From Candidatus Neomarinimicrobiota bacterium (GTDB taxonomy: Bacteria > Fidelibacterota > JAANXI01): a stretch of DNA of 64,000 nt. The translations under genes were made by a program, and so were the position numbers. The DNA lies in contig JAIPJS010000021.1 in NCBI GenBank assembly GCA_021734025.1, positions 1-64,000 on the forward strand, in the 5' to 3' direction. Shown here piece after piece: positions 27,292 to 36,525 of this stretch. How positions within the stretch are numbered: the stretch's first letter is position 1; each line of letters opens with the position of its first letter. The notes under the pieces are model-generated. The model was not told the DNA's origin and searched no databases. It saw only the letters and a program-made list of their open reading frames with translations.

Positions 27292-27330
27292 AAATACGCC
27301 CCGACGGATTTCTGTCGGGGCGTATTTATT
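27292..27330 (+). terminator. Intrinsic terminator after htrA
   Basis: AAATACGCCCCGAC (27292-27305) pairs with GTCGGGGCGTATTT (27314-27327) around an 8-base loop, and a T-rich tail follows. Confidence 0.85.
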
Positions 27331-27462
27331 TTATATCCATGTGTTGGTGAATTCGAAGGTACGTAAAATTAGCGGGAAAACTGACGGACTCGCTTGATTT
27401 GTATATGCCGCGGATCTAACTTTCCATTCATTTAGAAAGTCTAGCAATCGAGGAATCGTTTT

Positions 27463-28338
27463 ATGGCACAGCAGCGAACTATCGGAATAATCGGCGGCAC
27501 CGGATTTTATGATATCCCAGGGATTAAGTGGGACGAGGATATTGAGATTGATACGCCCTTTGGAGCCCCGTCCGACGCGTATCGTCTCGGTACATTTAAT
27601 GATTTAAAGATTGTCTTCCTGGCACGGCACGGGAGGCAGCATCATATTATGCCGTCCGAGATCAATGTGAAGGCAAATATCTATGGAATGAAATCGCTGG
27701 GAGTGGAATGGATTCTGACAACGTCCGCCGTTGGGAGCTTCCGGGAAGATCTTCCACCACAGGATATGGTCGTGGTAGATCAATTTGTGGACCGGACGAA
27801 AACCGGCGCCCGACACACGTTTTTTGGTGATGGAGTTATCGCGCATATCGGGTTTTCGCATCCGATTTGTGATGAACTCGCCACACATTTTTATAATGCC
27901 GGTAAATCGGTGACAGACAATATTCATAAGGGAGGCACATATTTGAATATTGAAGGACCGGCGTTTTCCACCCGTGCGGAGTCGATACTCTACAAATCAT
28001 GGGGGATGGATGTGATCGGAATGACCAGTCTGGCAGAGGCCAAACTGGCCAGAGAAGCGGAAATGTGCTTCTCCACATTGGCTATTGTCACCGATTACGA
28101 TAGCTGGCACGAGGGGCTAGATGCCGTTTCGACCACCGCTGTCATCGAAAATTTCCAAAAAGCGGTCGTAAAGGCCAGAGAAGTGGTTGCCGCTGCGCTC
28201 CAGGATTTTACTCTCCCCCGGGAGTGCAAATGTGAATCAGCACTGGAGGACGCCTTGCTCACTGACCCAGCCACAATACCATTGAAAAAGCGGCAGGATA
28301 TGGGTGTAATTTTGGAGAAATATCTGCCAGAGGAGTAA
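27463..28338 (+). CDS. mtnP: S-methyl-5'-thioadenosine phosphorylase
   Basis: Cleaves methylthioadenosine with phosphate to adenine and methylthioribose-1-phosphate, the first step of methionine salvage; adenine can then feed apt. Signatures are GIIGGTGFYDIPG (N-terminal phosphate loop), FLARHGRQHHIMPSEINVKA, MTSLAEAKLAREAEM and TDYDSWHE. The length is 291 residues, as expected for the trimeric MTAP type. GAGGAA precedes the ATG. metK and ahcY lie 10 kb downstream. Confidence 0.93.
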   Translation: MAQQRTIGIIGGTGFYDIPGIKWDEDIEIDTPFGAPSDAYRLGTFNDLKIVFLARHGRQHHIMPSEINVKANIYGMKSLGVEWILTTSAVGSFREDLPPQDMVVVDQFVDRTKTGARHTFFGDGVIAHIGFSHPICDELATHFYNAGKSVTDNIHKGGTYLNIEGPAFSTRAESILYKSWGMDVIGMTSLAEAKLAREAEMCFSTLAIVTDYDSWHEGLDAVSTTAVIENFQKAVVKAREVVAAALQDFTLPRECKCESALEDALLTDPATIPLKKRQDMGVILEKYLPEE

Positions 28339-28339
28339 T

Positions 28340-28573
28340 ATGGATCAGGGGCTCGGTGAAGTCGGAAAATGGATAATGAAGGCTGGCGGCATTTTGGTCG
28401 TAATCGGTGGTCTGCTGTGGGTTTTACGGGATGTCCCGTTGCTCCAAAAACTTGGGCAATTACCGGGAGATATCCGTATTGAAAAGGACAATTTTACCTT
28501 TTATTTCCCTTTAACCACTAGTATTTTAATTAGTCTAATATTGACCGGAATTTTATGGTTATTTAAGCGGTAA
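28340..28573 (+). CDS. DUF2905-family small membrane protein
   Basis: A 77-residue protein with two transmembrane helices (about 12-29 and 56-74) and the conserved intervening loop LGQLPGDIRIEKDNFTFYFPL, which identifies DUF2905. The function is unknown. It starts one base after the mtnP stop, with its ribosome-binding site GAGGAG inside mtnP, so the two are coupled. Confidence 0.88.
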   Translation: MDQGLGEVGKWIMKAGGILVVIGGLLWVLRDVPLLQKLGQLPGDIRIEKDNFTFYFPLTTSILISLILTGILWLFKR

Positions 28574-28595
28574 TTAAACGAAGGATTAGGCAGCA

Positions 28596-31500
28596 TTGGG
28601 ACAGTTTAAAGCAGTTGATAGTCACACCGATTTTATAGATCTGGAGCACCGGATGCTCCGGTTCTGGGAGAACGAATCTATTTTCCAGAAACTGGTGAAA
28701 AAGAACGAGGATAAACCGCGCTGGTCGTTTCTGGACGGTCCCATTACTGCAAATAATCCGATGGGTGTTCACCATGCCTGGGGACGGACATACAAGGATC
28801 TGTACCAGCGATATCATGCCATGAACGGGCACCAGCTCCGGTATCAGAATGGATTCGATTGCCAGGGATTATGGGTGGAAGTGGAAGTGGAAAAGGAACT
28901 CGGCTTCGAAAACAAGCGGGATATCGAAGAGTACGGGATTGATCGCTTTGTCCAGAAGTGCAAGGAACGGGTGATTAAGTATTCCGAGGTCCAGACGGAG
29001 CAATCCATCCGCCTGGGATATTGGATGGACTGGGATAACTCGTACTATACGATGTCCGAAGAAAATAATTACACCATCTGGCACTTCCTGAAACAGATTA
29101 ACGAGCGGGACATGCTGTACCAGGGGGAAGATGTGATGCCATGGTGTCCGCGTTGCGGAACGGCGCTTTCTGAGCATGAGATTGCCACCGAGGGATATAA
29201 AGAGATCACCCATCCCAGTATTTATGTGAAGTTTCCGCTGGTGGATCGGGAGAACGAATCGCTCCTGGTCTGGACAACAACTCCGTGGACGTTGTCCTCG
29301 AATGTGGCAGCCGCGGTTAAAGAAGATTTGGATTATATTAAAGTCTCGGATGGTGAGGAAGCGATTTATCTTGCCAAAGAACGCCAGGAAATCCTTGATG
29401 ACAAGTGGGAGATTGTTGAGGAACTGAAGGGCAAAGAGCTTCTCGGTCTTCAGTATGAGGGGCCCTTTGATGAACTCCCGGTACAAGAGGGCATTGAGCA
29501 TAAGGTTATTCCCTGGGAGGAAGTAAGCGAGGATGACGGTTCCGGTATCGTGCATATTGCTCCCGGTTGCGGTCGTGAGGACTTTCAGCTGAGTAAAGAA
29601 TTCGACCTCGCTGTAATTGCACCATTGGACGAAGCCGGAGTGTATCTCGAGGGGTTCGACTGGTTGTCGGGACAGGCCGCAGCAGACATTACGAAAGATA
29701 TTTTCAAGAATTTGAAGGAAAAAGGCCGGCTCTTTCACCGGGAGCAGATCACACATAGATATCCGGTGTGCTGGCGTTGCGGTACGGAAGTGGTTTTCCG
29801 GCTTGTGGACGAGTGGTTTATCGATATGGATGAAATCCGATACGATATTATGGAGGTGGCTAAGCAGATAAACTGGATCCCGTCCTACGGTCTTGACCAC
29901 GAGCTGGATTGGCTCCGGAACATGGATGACTGGAACATCTCCAAAAAGCGTTACTGGGGGCTGGCACTGCCGATTTGGGAGTGTGATGATTGCGATACCT
30001 TTTCCGTCGTCGGAAGTAAAGGTGAATTGTATGAAAGGGCGGTGGAAGGCTGGGATAAATTCGAGGGACACACACCGCATAAGCCGCATATTGACAAGGT
30101 GAAAATCGAGTGCGAAGAGTGTGGCGGGCAAATGACCCGGGTACCGGATGTGGGGAATCCGTGGCTGGATGCGGGAATTGTTCCGTATTCCACCATGCAC
30201 TATTTGACCAATCATGAGTATTGGGAAAAGTGGTTCCCGGCGGATTTCGTCACCGAAAGCCTTCCTGGACAGTTCAGAAACTGGTTCTATTCCCTGCTGG
30301 CTATGAGTACGGTACTGGAAAATGAGCCACCGTTCAAGACGCTGCTGGGGCATGCACTTGTCAAGGATGAGCACGGTGAAGAGATGCACAAAAGCAGTGG
30401 AAACTCCATTCCCTTTGATGAAGCGGCCGACCACATGGGCGTCGACGTGATGCGGTGGATTTATGCCACTCAGAATCCCGTGCAAAACCTCAATTTCGGC
30501 TACAGCATTGCCGATGAAATCCGAAAACGTATCCTGACGCTCTGGAATACGTATTCATTTTTTGTGACCTATGCCAATATCGACGAATTCCATCCGGAAG
30601 AAAATTTTATTCCGGTGGAAGAGCGCTCCGAACTGGATCGCTGGGCAATCGCCAAACTGCATCAGTTAATTCAGACGGCGCACAAAGCCTATTCCGAGTT
30701 CAACGTGGCGATGTTTATGCGTGAGTCGGAGCGGTTTATTGATGATTTGAGTAACTGGTACGTGCGACGGAGCCGCCGTAGATTCTGGCGCAGTGAGAAC
30801 GATACGGATAAATACAGTGCTTATCATACGCTGTACGAGTCGTTGGTCACGCTGTCGAAATTGTTGGCGCCGGTTGTCCCGTTTTTCACCGAAGAGATGT
30901 ACCAAAACCTGGTAACCGATATTGCCAATGATGCATCGGAAAGCATTCATCTGACGGCTTTTCCTGATGCAGATGAGGCATTGATTGACGAGGTTCTCAT
31001 CCGGGAAATCGATACGGTAATTAAGGTGGTCAGCCTTGGTCGCGCAGCGCGGAATAAGGCGAACATTAAGGTGCGTCAGCCATTGCAGAATATGCAGATT
31101 AAGCCGCGGTATAGCTATGAGGTCGATGCGATCCATAATCTTGAAAAACAGATATTGCAGGAACTGAATATTAAGTCCCTGGAAGTGGTGGAAGAAATTG
31201 ACGAATTAGTGGAGTATAAAGTCACACCAAATTTCAGTGCTATCGGAAAAAAATACGGCAATCTGGTACCACAGATTAAAGCGGCGCTTGAAAAAACGGA
31301 CCAGGAGGCCGTCGCCAAACAGGTGGAGGACGGCAGTTCAGTGACGTTGGAACTGGACCAGGAGTCCGTAGCCCTGTTGCCTGAGGAGATTGATGTGGAG
31401 ACGGTAGAACCGGAAGACCTTGCCGTTGTTGAAGACGTCGGGTATCTTGTGGCCATTGATACAGAGATCACCGAAGTACTTAAAAAAGAAGGGATGGTCC

Positions 31501-31739
31501 GGGACCTGGTACGATATGTCCAAAATATGCGGAAGGAGGCCGGATACCAGGTTGAAGATCATATCCGGGTAGGCTATAAAGCGGCAGGGGATCTGAAAGA
31601 AGCATTGGAAGAACATGCGGAATACTTTGGAAATGAGGTGCTGGCTGACGAACTTTCATCTAATAATATTGTCGGGGATTATACGGAAACCTTTACTGTC
31701 GGAGATAATGAAATTCAAGTAACGATTGAGCGAGTCTAA
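28596..31739 (+). CDS. ileS: Isoleucyl-tRNA synthetase, IleS2-like with GVHH motif
   Basis: Charges tRNA-Ile. The 1047 residues have the class Ia layout: Rossmann core with inserted editing domain (about 200-400, WTTTPWTLSSN) and an anticodon-binding C-terminus. The HIGH signature reads GVHH (57-60, PMGVHHAWG). The KMSKS loop reads MHKSSGN (597-603), as in the eukaryote-like IleS2 group. Putative zinc-binding CxxC pairs occur in CPRCGT, CWRCGT, CDDC and CEECGG. The start is TTG at 28596 with AAGGATTAGG upstream. It follows the DUF2905 gene by 22 bp and precedes the DksA-like gene. Confidence 0.94.
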   Translation: MGQFKAVDSHTDFIDLEHRMLRFWENESIFQKLVKKNEDKPRWSFLDGPITANNPMGVHHAWGRTYKDLYQRYHAMNGHQLRYQNGFDCQGLWVEVEVEKELGFENKRDIEEYGIDRFVQKCKERVIKYSEVQTEQSIRLGYWMDWDNSYYTMSEENNYTIWHFLKQINERDMLYQGEDVMPWCPRCGTALSEHEIATEGYKEITHPSIYVKFPLVDRENESLLVWTTTPWTLSSNVAAAVKEDLDYIKVSDGEEAIYLAKERQEILDDKWEIVEELKGKELLGLQYEGPFDELPVQEGIEHKVIPWEEVSEDDGSGIVHIAPGCGREDFQLSKEFDLAVIAPLDEAGVYLEGFDWLSGQAAADITKDIFKNLKEKGRLFHREQITHRYPVCWRCGTEVVFRLVDEWFIDMDEIRYDIMEVAKQINWIPSYGLDHELDWLRNMDDWNISKKRYWGLALPIWECDDCDTFSVVGSKGELYERAVEGWDKFEGHTPHKPHIDKVKIECEECGGQMTRVPDVGNPWLDAGIVPYSTMHYLTNHEYWEKWFPADFVTESLPGQFRNWFYSLLAMSTVLENEPPFKTLLGHALVKDEHGEEMHKSSGNSIPFDEAADHMGVDVMRWIYATQNPVQNLNFGYSIADEIRKRILTLWNTYSFFVTYANIDEFHPEENFIPVEERSELDRWAIAKLHQLIQTAHKAYSEFNVAMFMRESERFIDDLSNWYVRRSRRRFWRSENDTDKYSAYHTLYESLVTLSKLLAPVVPFFTEEMYQNLVTDIANDASESIHLTAFPDADEALIDEVLIREIDTVIKVVSLGRAARNKANIKVRQPLQNMQIKPRYSYEVDAIHNLEKQILQELNIKSLEVVEEIDELVEYKVTPNFSAIGKKYGNLVPQIKAALEKTDQEAVAKQVEDGSSVTLELDQESVALLPEEIDVETVEPEDLAVVEDVGYLVAIDTEITEVLKKEGMVRDLVRYVQNMRKEAGYQVEDHIRVGYKAAGDLKEALEEHAEYFGNEVLADELSSNNIVGDYTETFTVGDNEIQVTIERV

Positions 31740-31763
31740 CAGGAGCAAAGGAGTATATAAGGG

Positions 31764-32126
31764 ATGGAGCAGAAGCAACTGGAATATTTTAAGGATATTA
31801 TCCTGAAAAAGAGGAAAAAATTGCAGGAAGAACTGGAAGCTATTCGAGAGAATGCGACGAGCGATTCTTCAACCGGATCCAGCGATTCCACCTACGCATA
31901 TCATATGGCCGATGTCGGTACCGATGCCCAGGAAAGGGAGAAAGCATTCCTCTGGTTAGCGCGCGAAAATAAATACCTATCCCATCTGAATGCGGCACTG
32001 GAGCGGATTGAGAGCGGTGAGTACGGTTATTGCGCCTCCTGTGGTGAAGCTATCAAAAAAGAACGTCTTGAAGAAGTGCCGCATACTACCCATTGCGTTG
32101 CATGTAAAAACCGCGAACGGCGGTGA
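31764..32126 (+). CDS. DksA/TraR-family zinc-finger protein
   Basis: A 120-residue regulator that probably binds in the RNA polymerase secondary channel. An N-terminal coiled coil (about 5-75) is followed by a C4 zinc finger (C90, C93, C111, C114; CASCG...CVAC). The coil tip carries acidic residues (MADVGTDAQE). It is shorter than E. coli DksA (151 aa) and closer to the short DksA-like proteins often found next to ileS/lspA. AAGGAG lies upstream of the ATG. Confidence 0.88.
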   Translation: MEQKQLEYFKDIILKKRKKLQEELEAIRENATSDSSTGSSDSTYAYHMADVGTDAQEREKAFLWLARENKYLSHLNAALERIESGEYGYCASCGEAIKKERLEEVPHTTHCVACKNRERR

Positions 32127-32181
32127 TCAACTCTTAAAATGAGTGTATAAATCCTGTATTTTCCCCCCTGTCTTAATAATT

Positions 32182-32281
32182 CCGCTGTAGCAGCACAACT
32201 TCGTGGTTATCACTCAATAATTGCTTCAGCTCAGGTCACGCTGAAGGGTTCGTGAGCAGCGGAAACCGGTAGAATTCCGGT
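32182..32281 (+). other. Possible structured leader upstream of rluD
   Basis: Within the 215-bp gap, CCGCTG (32182-32187) can pair with CAGCGG (32257-32262), enclosing a 7-bp hairpin CTTCAGC/GCTGAAG (32224-32230/32240-32246). A further ACCGG/CCGGT hairpin follows at about 32265-32281. It may be an RNA leader or a decayed interspersed repeat. Confidence 0.35.
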
Positions 32282-32341
32282 AATTATAATGAAAATATGT
32301 GATTTATCTGATACATTGTCTTCATAAGAGAAATTATATTT

Positions 32342-33355
32342 ATGAAGGACAATATCGAGAATACCACGGAAGCAGAGACCATATATATCACAGTACCGCC
32401 AAAACGAAAGGACGGGGAGCGCGTCGATAAATACCTCTCCCGTGCAATTCATCAGGTCTCCCGGTCCCAACTACAGCAATTAATTGATGATCATCAGGTT
32501 TTAGTCAACGAAAACCCGGTGAAGCAGAGTTACAGTATTTCCCCAGGCGATGAAATTCGCGTTACCATTCCTGAAAAGCCATCATTGGAAATAGAGCCGG
32601 AACCCATTCCGCTGGATATCATTTATGAAGATGCCAGGATGATTGCCGTCAATAAAGAGCCGGATATTGTGGTGCATCCCGGCGTCGGCAATAGTACCGG
32701 TACACTTGTGAACGCATTGCTGCACCACACCGAAAAACTGGCAGAGACCGATAGCGAAATCCGCCCAGGGTTGGTGCATCGCCTGGATAAGGAGACCTCG
32801 GGCGTGTTACTGGTAGCCAAAGATGAGGAAACGCACCGGCGGTTATCCCGGCAGTTTGAGGATCGTGTGGTGGAGAAAGAATATCGGGCATGGGTGTGGG
32901 GTAGACCGAAGCGGTCAACCGGGACCATCCGGAAAGCCATCGGGAGGCATCCCAGAGATCGGAAAAAATTTGCGCCCCAACCCCAGGGGAAGCGGGCGGT
33001 GACTCATTATGAAGTGCTGGAAGATCACGACATTACAAGCCTGCTCCAACTTCGGATTGAAACCGGACGGACACACCAGATCCGGGTGCATTGTACCAGC
33101 ATGGGACACCCGGTTATCGGGGATTCAATGTATAACGGTCGTTCGAAGCGTTTAAAGTCGCTGGCCGTCTCCGATCGGAAGTGGGGGGCGCGGCTCCTGG
33201 AGATCCTGAATCGCCAGGCGCTGCACGCATTCAGGATCGGGTTTAACCATCCATGGACGGGCAAATGGATGGAGCTGGAGGCGCCATTGCCCGAAGATTT
33301 TATCAAGGCTCACGAATTAATGGAGGAGCGCAAACGCGTTCTATTCCAGGCATGA
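32342..33355 (+). CDS. rluD: RluD-type 23S rRNA pseudouridine synthase
   Basis: Isomerises uridines of 23S rRNA. The 337 residues comprise an S4 RNA-binding domain (about 25-85, ERVDKYLSRAIHQVSRSQLQQLI) and an RsuA/RluA catalytic domain with the nucleophile D149 in HRLDKETSGVLLVAK. The C-terminal KSSM-like GRTHQIRVHCTSMGHPVIGD is present. RluD is the best match; RluC is an alternative. The stop overlaps the next start (ATGA). Confidence 0.9.
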   Translation: MKDNIENTTEAETIYITVPPKRKDGERVDKYLSRAIHQVSRSQLQQLIDDHQVLVNENPVKQSYSISPGDEIRVTIPEKPSLEIEPEPIPLDIIYEDARMIAVNKEPDIVVHPGVGNSTGTLVNALLHHTEKLAETDSEIRPGLVHRLDKETSGVLLVAKDEETHRRLSRQFEDRVVEKEYRAWVWGRPKRSTGTIRKAIGRHPRDRKKFAPQPQGKRAVTHYEVLEDHDITSLLQLRIETGRTHQIRVHCTSMGHPVIGDSMYNGRSKRLKSLAVSDRKWGARLLEILNRQALHAFRIGFNHPWTGKWMELEAPLPEDFIKAHELMEERKRVLFQA

Positions 33356-34263
33356 ATTTGTTAACGGATCTAAAAACGGATTTTCTCACTTCCTTGGAGG
33401 AGAAACGATTCTCCCCCCATACTATTCGAGCATACAAGGAAGACCTCAGTCAGTTTCTTGAATTTTGCCAGGAATATTTCGGTGTGGATAAGATGAAACA
33501 AGGCGATGTGGATAAAACCACCGTGAGGCATTTCCTCGGAAAGTTGGTGGAAGACGGAATCAGCCGGAAATCTATTGCCCGAAAACTGGCCGCGCTGAAA
33601 TCCATGTATGGCTGGGCGGTCAAAACAGATCGCGTGAACAAAAATCCGACGGTGACCATCAGTACGCCAAAGGTAAAGAAAACGCTGCCAAAATACCTGG
33701 GCGAAACGGAAATTACCGCTATTATGGAAAGTCCGGATACGTCCGTATTCATTGGGGCCAGGGACAGAGCCATTTTAGAATTGTTTTATAGCACCGGAAT
33801 GCGAATCAGCGAGCTGGCGCAGCTTTCACTGGAACAGATTAACCGGCGAAAGCAGACAATTCGGGTACATGGTAAAGGGAGTAAGGAACGCATTGTCCCG
33901 TACTCCGATATTGCGGATGAAACACTTGAACATTACTTCGATAAGCGGAAACGAAAATTTAAAATACGTAAATATACGAACGCCATGCCGGTGTTCGTGA
34001 ACAATCGGAACCGACAGATTTCCGACAGGCAAATTCGTAATCGCGTTACGAAATATCTCACCGAAGTGAGCGAACAGAACAATGTGTCGCCCCATACGTT
34101 GCGCCATTCCTTCGCGACACACCTGCTTGACCATGGGGCAGATTTGCGGGCAGTCAAGGATCTGCTGGGACACGAAAGTCTGTCGACCACTCAAATCTAT
34201 ACTCATGTAAAAGTTGGAAAAATGAAGGAGGTGTATAAACAGGCACACCCGAGAGCGGAGTAG
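33352..34263 (+). CDS. XerC/XerD-type tyrosine recombinase
   Basis: A site-specific recombinase, most likely for chromosome dimer resolution at dif. The 303 residues contain a SAM-like core-binding domain (1-95) and a catalytic domain with all expected residues: R151, K175, H248, R251, H274 and the nucleophile Y283 (STTQIYTH). I used ATG 33352, overlapping the rluD stop; an in-frame ATG at 33253 lies inside rluD. Placement in a housekeeping operon argues against a phage integrase. XerC and XerD cannot be told apart here. Confidence 0.93.
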   Translation: MNLLTDLKTDFLTSLEEKRFSPHTIRAYKEDLSQFLEFCQEYFGVDKMKQGDVDKTTVRHFLGKLVEDGISRKSIARKLAALKSMYGWAVKTDRVNKNPTVTISTPKVKKTLPKYLGETEITAIMESPDTSVFIGARDRAILELFYSTGMRISELAQLSLEQINRRKQTIRVHGKGSKERIVPYSDIADETLEHYFDKRKRKFKIRKYTNAMPVFVNNRNRQISDRQIRNRVTKYLTEVSEQNNVSPHTLRHSFATHLLDHGADLRAVKDLLGHESLSTTQIYTHVKVGKMKEVYKQAHPRAE

Positions 34264-34315
34264 GAGTATTCCTTTCACTATATATGCGTAAACCGGTAAG
34301 AATGAGGAGGCTGTG

Positions 34316-34606
34316 ATGCAATTAGAATTGACCGTACGCCATTTTGAATTATCGGATAATTATAAAGAATATGCTTTACAGGAAGTTGAAAACCTGTCCC
34401 AGTATTGGGATCGAATTGTCGATGGTCAGATTGTCTTTGATCAGGAAGGCAACGATTATATGGTGGAGGTCATACTACGCGTATCCGGAAAAACACTGGC
34501 TGTCAGCGCTCAACAGGGTGATGTCATGAAAGCAATTGATGATGCCGTAAATAAAATGCGGCGACGGTTGAAAAAATATAAAGGGAAAATAATCAGTCAT
34601 TCTTAA
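34316..34606 (+). CDS. hpf: Ribosome hibernation promoting factor, short form
   Basis: A 96-residue HPF/RaiA-family protein that binds the 30S decoding region and inactivates ribosomes in stasis. The beta-alpha fold is visible: ELTVRHFELSDNYKEYALQEVENL at the N-terminus and MKAIDDAVNKMRRRLKKYK at the C-terminus. It lacks the C-terminal dimerisation domain of long HPF. ATG 34316 is preceded by AGGAGG at 34305-34310; a GTG one codon earlier is less well placed. hprK follows 8 bp later. Confidence 0.92.
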   Translation: MQLELTVRHFELSDNYKEYALQEVENLSQYWDRIVDGQIVFDQEGNDYMVEVILRVSGKTLAVSAQQGDVMKAIDDAVNKMRRRLKKYKGKIISHS

Positions 34607-34614
34607 GGAAACGA

Positions 34615-35586
34615 TTGAGTAAAAAAATCACACTCGCAGAATTCCTGGAAAACCAGGGCGAAACCCTCTCACTGACCCACCTGAATGGCGATGTGAGCCT
34701 GAAGCGGGAGATTACAACCGCTCAAATGAACCGCCCCGGCCTGGAACTGGTGGGATACTGGGACTTCTTTGTCCCGGATCGCATCCAGATCTTTGGCAAT
34801 AAGGAAATGGCGTTTCTGACTACGCTGCCGGACGAGGACGTCCACAATATGATCTCCCGGTTTTTCCGGATGAATGTTCCGTGCGTCATCTTTGCCAACA
34901 GCCTTGAGCCAGCGGATGTCGTTATCGACCTTGCCGAAGAACACAACATCCCGATTCTCCAGACCACACTGTCCGCCACGGACTTTATGAGTCAGGCGAA
35001 TGAGGTACTGAGCAGCAGATTTGCGCCCTCCACCAATATCCATGGTAGCATGGTGGATATCTATGGTATTGGCGTGATTTTTACTGGCAAAAGTGGTATT
35101 GGCAAGAGCGAGGTCGCCCTGGATCTTGTAGAGCGGGGGCATCGATTGGTCGCGGATGACCTTGTGAAGGTGCGCAGAGAGGCCTCACAAGTACTAATCG
35201 GCAGCGGACACGAATTGCTTGAGCATCATGTGGAAGTCCGGGGGGTTGGCGTTATTGATGTCCGCCGGCTTTTTGGTATCCGGAGTATCCGGGCGCAAAA
35301 GCGGCTGGAAGTGGTAATCGAACTGACCGAGTGGGACGACGATGTAAATTACCAGGATCTCGGGATCGATGACGAGTTTACCGATATCCTTGGTGTGGAG
35401 ATACCACTGATAAAACTGCCGATTTTCCCCGGGAAGAATATTACAGTCATCAGCGAAGTAATTGCGCTGAATCAACTCCTGAAACTCTATGGTGAAAATC
35501 CTGCGAAAGAGTTCCAGGCGGAGTTAATGAAAAAACTCGAAGAACAATCAAATCTCCGAGAATATCTTAGCCGGGATTTTGAATAG
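34615..35586 (+). CDS. hprK: HPr kinase/phosphorylase
   Basis: Phosphorylates or dephosphorylates HPr on its regulatory serine (S47 in the HPr encoded at 53012). The 323 residues comprise an N-terminal domain (1-130) and a kinase domain with Walker A GKSGIGKS (158-165) and the HprK signature EVRGVGVIDVRRLFGI. The length is normal. The start is TTG at 34615 with TAAGGA upstream. The stop shares one base with the next start (TAGTG). Confidence 0.93.
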   Translation: MSKKITLAEFLENQGETLSLTHLNGDVSLKREITTAQMNRPGLELVGYWDFFVPDRIQIFGNKEMAFLTTLPDEDVHNMISRFFRMNVPCVIFANSLEPADVVIDLAEEHNIPILQTTLSATDFMSQANEVLSSRFAPSTNIHGSMVDIYGIGVIFTGKSGIGKSEVALDLVERGHRLVADDLVKVRREASQVLIGSGHELLEHHVEVRGVGVIDVRRLFGIRSIRAQKRLEVVIELTEWDDDVNYQDLGIDDEFTDILGVEIPLIKLPIFPGKNITVISEVIALNQLLKLYGENPAKEFQAELMKKLEEQSNLREYLSRDFE

Positions 35587-36497
35587 TGGATAAACAGCGG
35601 AAAATGGAGCTCCTGGTTGGGGCAACAGTCATCATTGGGGTAGTGGCAGTCATCTCAGTTATTTTGTGGGGCCGAGGCGCACTGTTTAGCAGTAAATCCC
35701 AGGAACTTACCATGAAATTTGCCCAGGTAGGTGGGTTGACGGCTAGCGATATTGTCAGTGTATCCGGGGTGAATGTCGGTCGGGTCAAGTCGTTGGAGAT
35801 TATCCAGGATTCCGTCTTGGTCAAGGTTCGTGTGAATAAGAATATCTCGGTACGCGAAGACGCAAGTGCGGCAATTGTGAATGCTGAATTAATGGGCGGA
35901 AAGAAGATCGATCTCAGTCCGGGCCGGGCCAGAAGAGCACTGCCCCAAGGAAAGGTGATCACCGGTGAATACGTGCCGGGGATTATGGATTTGGCGGGAG
36001 TTTTGGAAGATCGCGAGGACGATTTTGATACGCTGTTATCCGATCTCCTTGTGACTGTCCGTAGTTTAAAAGAGGTTCTCGGAGCTGATACTGCTGATTC
36101 CGAGAGAAATCTGCGATCCGTGATGGAGAACGTCGCATCGACCACCGGGCAGGTTGATACACTGATGCGGGTCAACGCCAGGGCGATTAAAACCACCGTG
36201 GAAAATCTGGAGGAAAGTTCGAGGATCCTTCGGAATTTCCTTGGGACGGAAGAGGACCGGGCCAAAACTCTCTTGGCAACCAGTGAATCTCTCGCAAATA
36301 AAGTTAGTACTTTATCTGACTCCACCCAGGTTTTGATTGATAAAATGAATAATCCGAATACGAGTATTGGCCGACTGGTTCAAAATGACTCATTGTACCG
36401 CCAACTCAGCCATTCGGTCGTCTCATTAGACTCACTTATTATCGATATAAAGAAAAATCCAAAGAAATATCTGAATGTTAAAGTCAGTCCTTTTTAA
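35586..36497 (+). CDS. MCE/MlaD-family substrate-binding protein
   Basis: A 303-residue inner-membrane-anchored protein of the lipid-trafficking MCE family. One N-terminal helix (about 9-27) precedes a single MCE domain (40-115, GLTASDIVSVSGVNVGRVKSL). A long helical region follows (130-260) that could form the oligomeric needle. Start is GTG 35586, coupled to hprK. No MlaE or MlaF partner gene is in the window, so the permease and ATPase must be elsewhere. Confidence 0.88.
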   Translation: MDKQRKMELLVGATVIIGVVAVISVILWGRGALFSSKSQELTMKFAQVGGLTASDIVSVSGVNVGRVKSLEIIQDSVLVKVRVNKNISVREDASAAIVNAELMGGKKIDLSPGRARRALPQGKVITGEYVPGIMDLAGVLEDREDDFDTLLSDLLVTVRSLKEVLGADTADSERNLRSVMENVASTTGQVDTLMRVNARAIKTTVENLEESSRILRNFLGTEEDRAKTLLATSESLANKVSTLSDSTQVLIDKMNNPNTSIGRLVQNDSLYRQLSHSVVSLDSLIIDIKKNPKKYLNVKVSPF

Positions 36498-36525
36498 CCG
36501 ATTGAAGACATAGGGGAGTTAAAGG

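Noticed and set aside
28869-30485. 538-codon ORF antisense to ileS
   Set aside because: Long, but fully inside a conserved synthetase gene, with no domain signature; explained by codon use of the sense strand.
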